64,000 nt of DNA from assembly GCF_001298445.1 (NCBI RefSeq), contig NZ_CP012036.1, forward strand, positions 4,025,860 to 4,089,859. The letters run 5' to 3'. Below are positions 63,160 through 64,000 of this stretch, piece by piece. The stretch comes from Nostoc piscinale CENA21 (lineage in GTDB: Bacteria > Cyanobacteriota > Cyanobacteriia > Cyanobacteriales > Nostocaceae). Position 1 is the stretch's first letter, and every line of letters starts with the position of its first letter. The notes under the pieces are model-generated. The model was not told where the DNA came from. It searched no databases and saw nothing but the letters and a program-made list of their open reading frames with translations. The position numbers and the translations under genes are program-made.

Positions 63160-64000
63160 ATGCCTTTAGACTTAGAAAGATTTTATCAGGCTTGCAATCC
63201 TAGTCGCCCTTTGGTGATGGGAGATGCAAGCGATCGCCGTTATTATATCGATTTTGCGGCGGTGCGGGGTGGCAAAATTATTGAGGCTTTGCTGCGAACA
63301 ATTACGCGCATTTCACCAGACACTCCCACTTGTCAATTGTTTACGGGACATTTGGGTTGTGGAAAATCGACAGAATTATTGCGGTTGAAAGCTGAATTAG
63401 AAGAGCAGAAATTTCAGGTAGTTTATTTTGAGTCCACCCATGTTTTAGAAATGGCAGACGTGGATGTGACAGATATTTTACTAGCGATCGCGGGACAGGT
63501 GAGCGAAAGTCTGGAAGCTAATAAAATTCGCCTCAAGCCGAGTTACTTCGCCAAGTTATTCACAGAAGTTGTTGATTTTTTACAAACACCAATTGACTTG
63601 GGTGTAGAAGCAGAATTATCTGTGGGGATAGCGAAAATCACCGCCAAAACTAAAGAAAGTCCCCAACTGCGGCGACGGTTAAGAGATTATCTCGAACCGC
63701 GTACCCAAAATATTTTGCAGTCTATCAATAAAGAACTACTAGAACGCGCTAACAACGAACTCAAGAATCAAGGTAAAAAAGGTTTAGTTGTCATTGTTGA
63801 TAACTTGGATAGGGTTGCGATTCGGCCTTTACCATCGGGGCGATCGCTGCCAGAATACTTATTTATTGAACGTGGCGAACAATTACGTAAACTAGCTTGT
63901 CACTTAGTTTACACCATACCTTTGTCTTTAATTTTTTCTAACGATAGCGCCGAACTGCAACATCGTTTGGGTGGTGGGGTTGCGCCCAAGGTTTTACCGA
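63160..64000 (+). CDS. P-loop ATPase (partial, runs off the window)
   Basis: The ATG at 63160 opens MPLDLERFYQACNPSRPLVM. The frame is open for 280 codons to the window edge. A Walker A motif is in FTGHLGCGKSTELLRLKAEL, a Walker B-like motif in KKGLVVIVDNLDRVAI, and a sensor-like region in CHLVYTIPLSLIFSNDSAEL. This is a STAND/KAP-like or AAA-type ATPase with an unknown C-terminal part. The N-terminal about 60 residues lead straight into the ATPase. The next sequence is needed to name it. Confidence 0.8.
   Translation, partial: MPLDLERFYQACNPSRPLVMGDASDRRYYIDFAAVRGGKIIEALLRTITRISPDTPTCQLFTGHLGCGKSTELLRLKAELEEQKFQVVYFESTHVLEMADVDVTDILLAIAGQVSESLEANKIRLKPSYFAKLFTEVVDFLQTPIDLGVEAELSVGIAKITAKTKESPQLRRRLRDYLEPRTQNILQSINKELLERANNELKNQGKKGLVVIVDNLDRVAIRPLPSGRSLPEYLFIERGEQLRKLACHLVYTIPLSLIFSNDSAELQHRLGGGVAPKVLP

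Noticed and set aside
1..64000. CRISPR array, tRNA, rRNA or transposase gene
   Set aside because: Direct repeats seen are short STRR units without spacers; no cloverleaf apart from the tmRNA acceptor/T-arm; no transposase motif was recognised.

Overview
The window comes from a filamentous, heterocyst-type cyanobacterium (Nostocales; Nostoc, Calothrix or Tolypothrix-like). This rests on the dense GCGATCGC (HIP1) sites, photosystem II genes (CyanoQ, Psb34), a kaiABC clock operon whose KaiA C-terminal domain is of the short Nostoc type, a tmRNA with a Nostoc-like tag (ANNIVKFARKEALVAA), and many heptanucleotide short tandem repeats (STRR) and other dispersed repeats between genes. No CRISPR array, transposase, tRNA or rRNA was seen.

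Layout. 0-14 kb: housekeeping genes (DUF2996 protein, threonine aldolase, ssrA, two Uma2 nucleases, MarC, a broken aldo/keto reductase-ferredoxin, bifunctional nuclease, riboflavin synthase, M23 peptidase, BirA, PgeF, AraC regulator, DCC protein). 14-22 kb: CyanoQ, an FAD oxidase, a broken alpha/beta hydrolase, HemJ, PurB, small membrane proteins, a GC-rich repeat island, and two 5'-truncated genes meeting head to head at a HIP1 site. 22-31.5 kb: a glycan-type locus with three GT4 glycosyltransferases, a large exported beta-propeller protein, a PIG-L deacetylase and an AGE epimerase. 31.6-34 kb: psb34 and a terminator-bounded PadR/small-protein divergon. 34.2-38.2 kb: an Mrp/Mnh-type cation/proton antiporter operon (C-D-E-F-G-DUF4040-B). 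38-48 kb: secreted proteins, a TerB-like protein, an M20 amidohydrolase, a pentapeptide protein, a membrane Ser/Thr kinase, an ATP-grasp ligase, a phosphoribulokinase paralogue and a TPR protein. 48-57 kb: a 1106-residue hybrid histidine kinase divergent from kaiABC, then a TolC-type outer-membrane protein. 57-64 kb: conserved cyanobacterial proteins, an S4-domain protein, CutA, a sigma-like factor, a TPR protein, a MITE-like element and a P-loop ATPase that runs off the end.

The most striking pattern is not one gene. Seven otherwise well-conserved genes are broken by nine single-base frameshifts, and every one is repaired by removing exactly one base from an A or T run of 7-9. All five coding runs of eight or more that I found are disrupted, while several runs of seven are intact. 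This is either a systematic sequencing/assembly error or real homopolymer expansion perhaps tolerated by slippage; it must be settled before any of these genes is called dead.

The most interesting biology is around the clock. The kaiA frame continues about 92 codons upstream of the start that would give a 101-residue KaiA. The neighbouring hybrid kinase carries a receiver-like domain with the phosphoacceptor Asp replaced by Asn, reminiscent of the pseudo-receiver of CikA.
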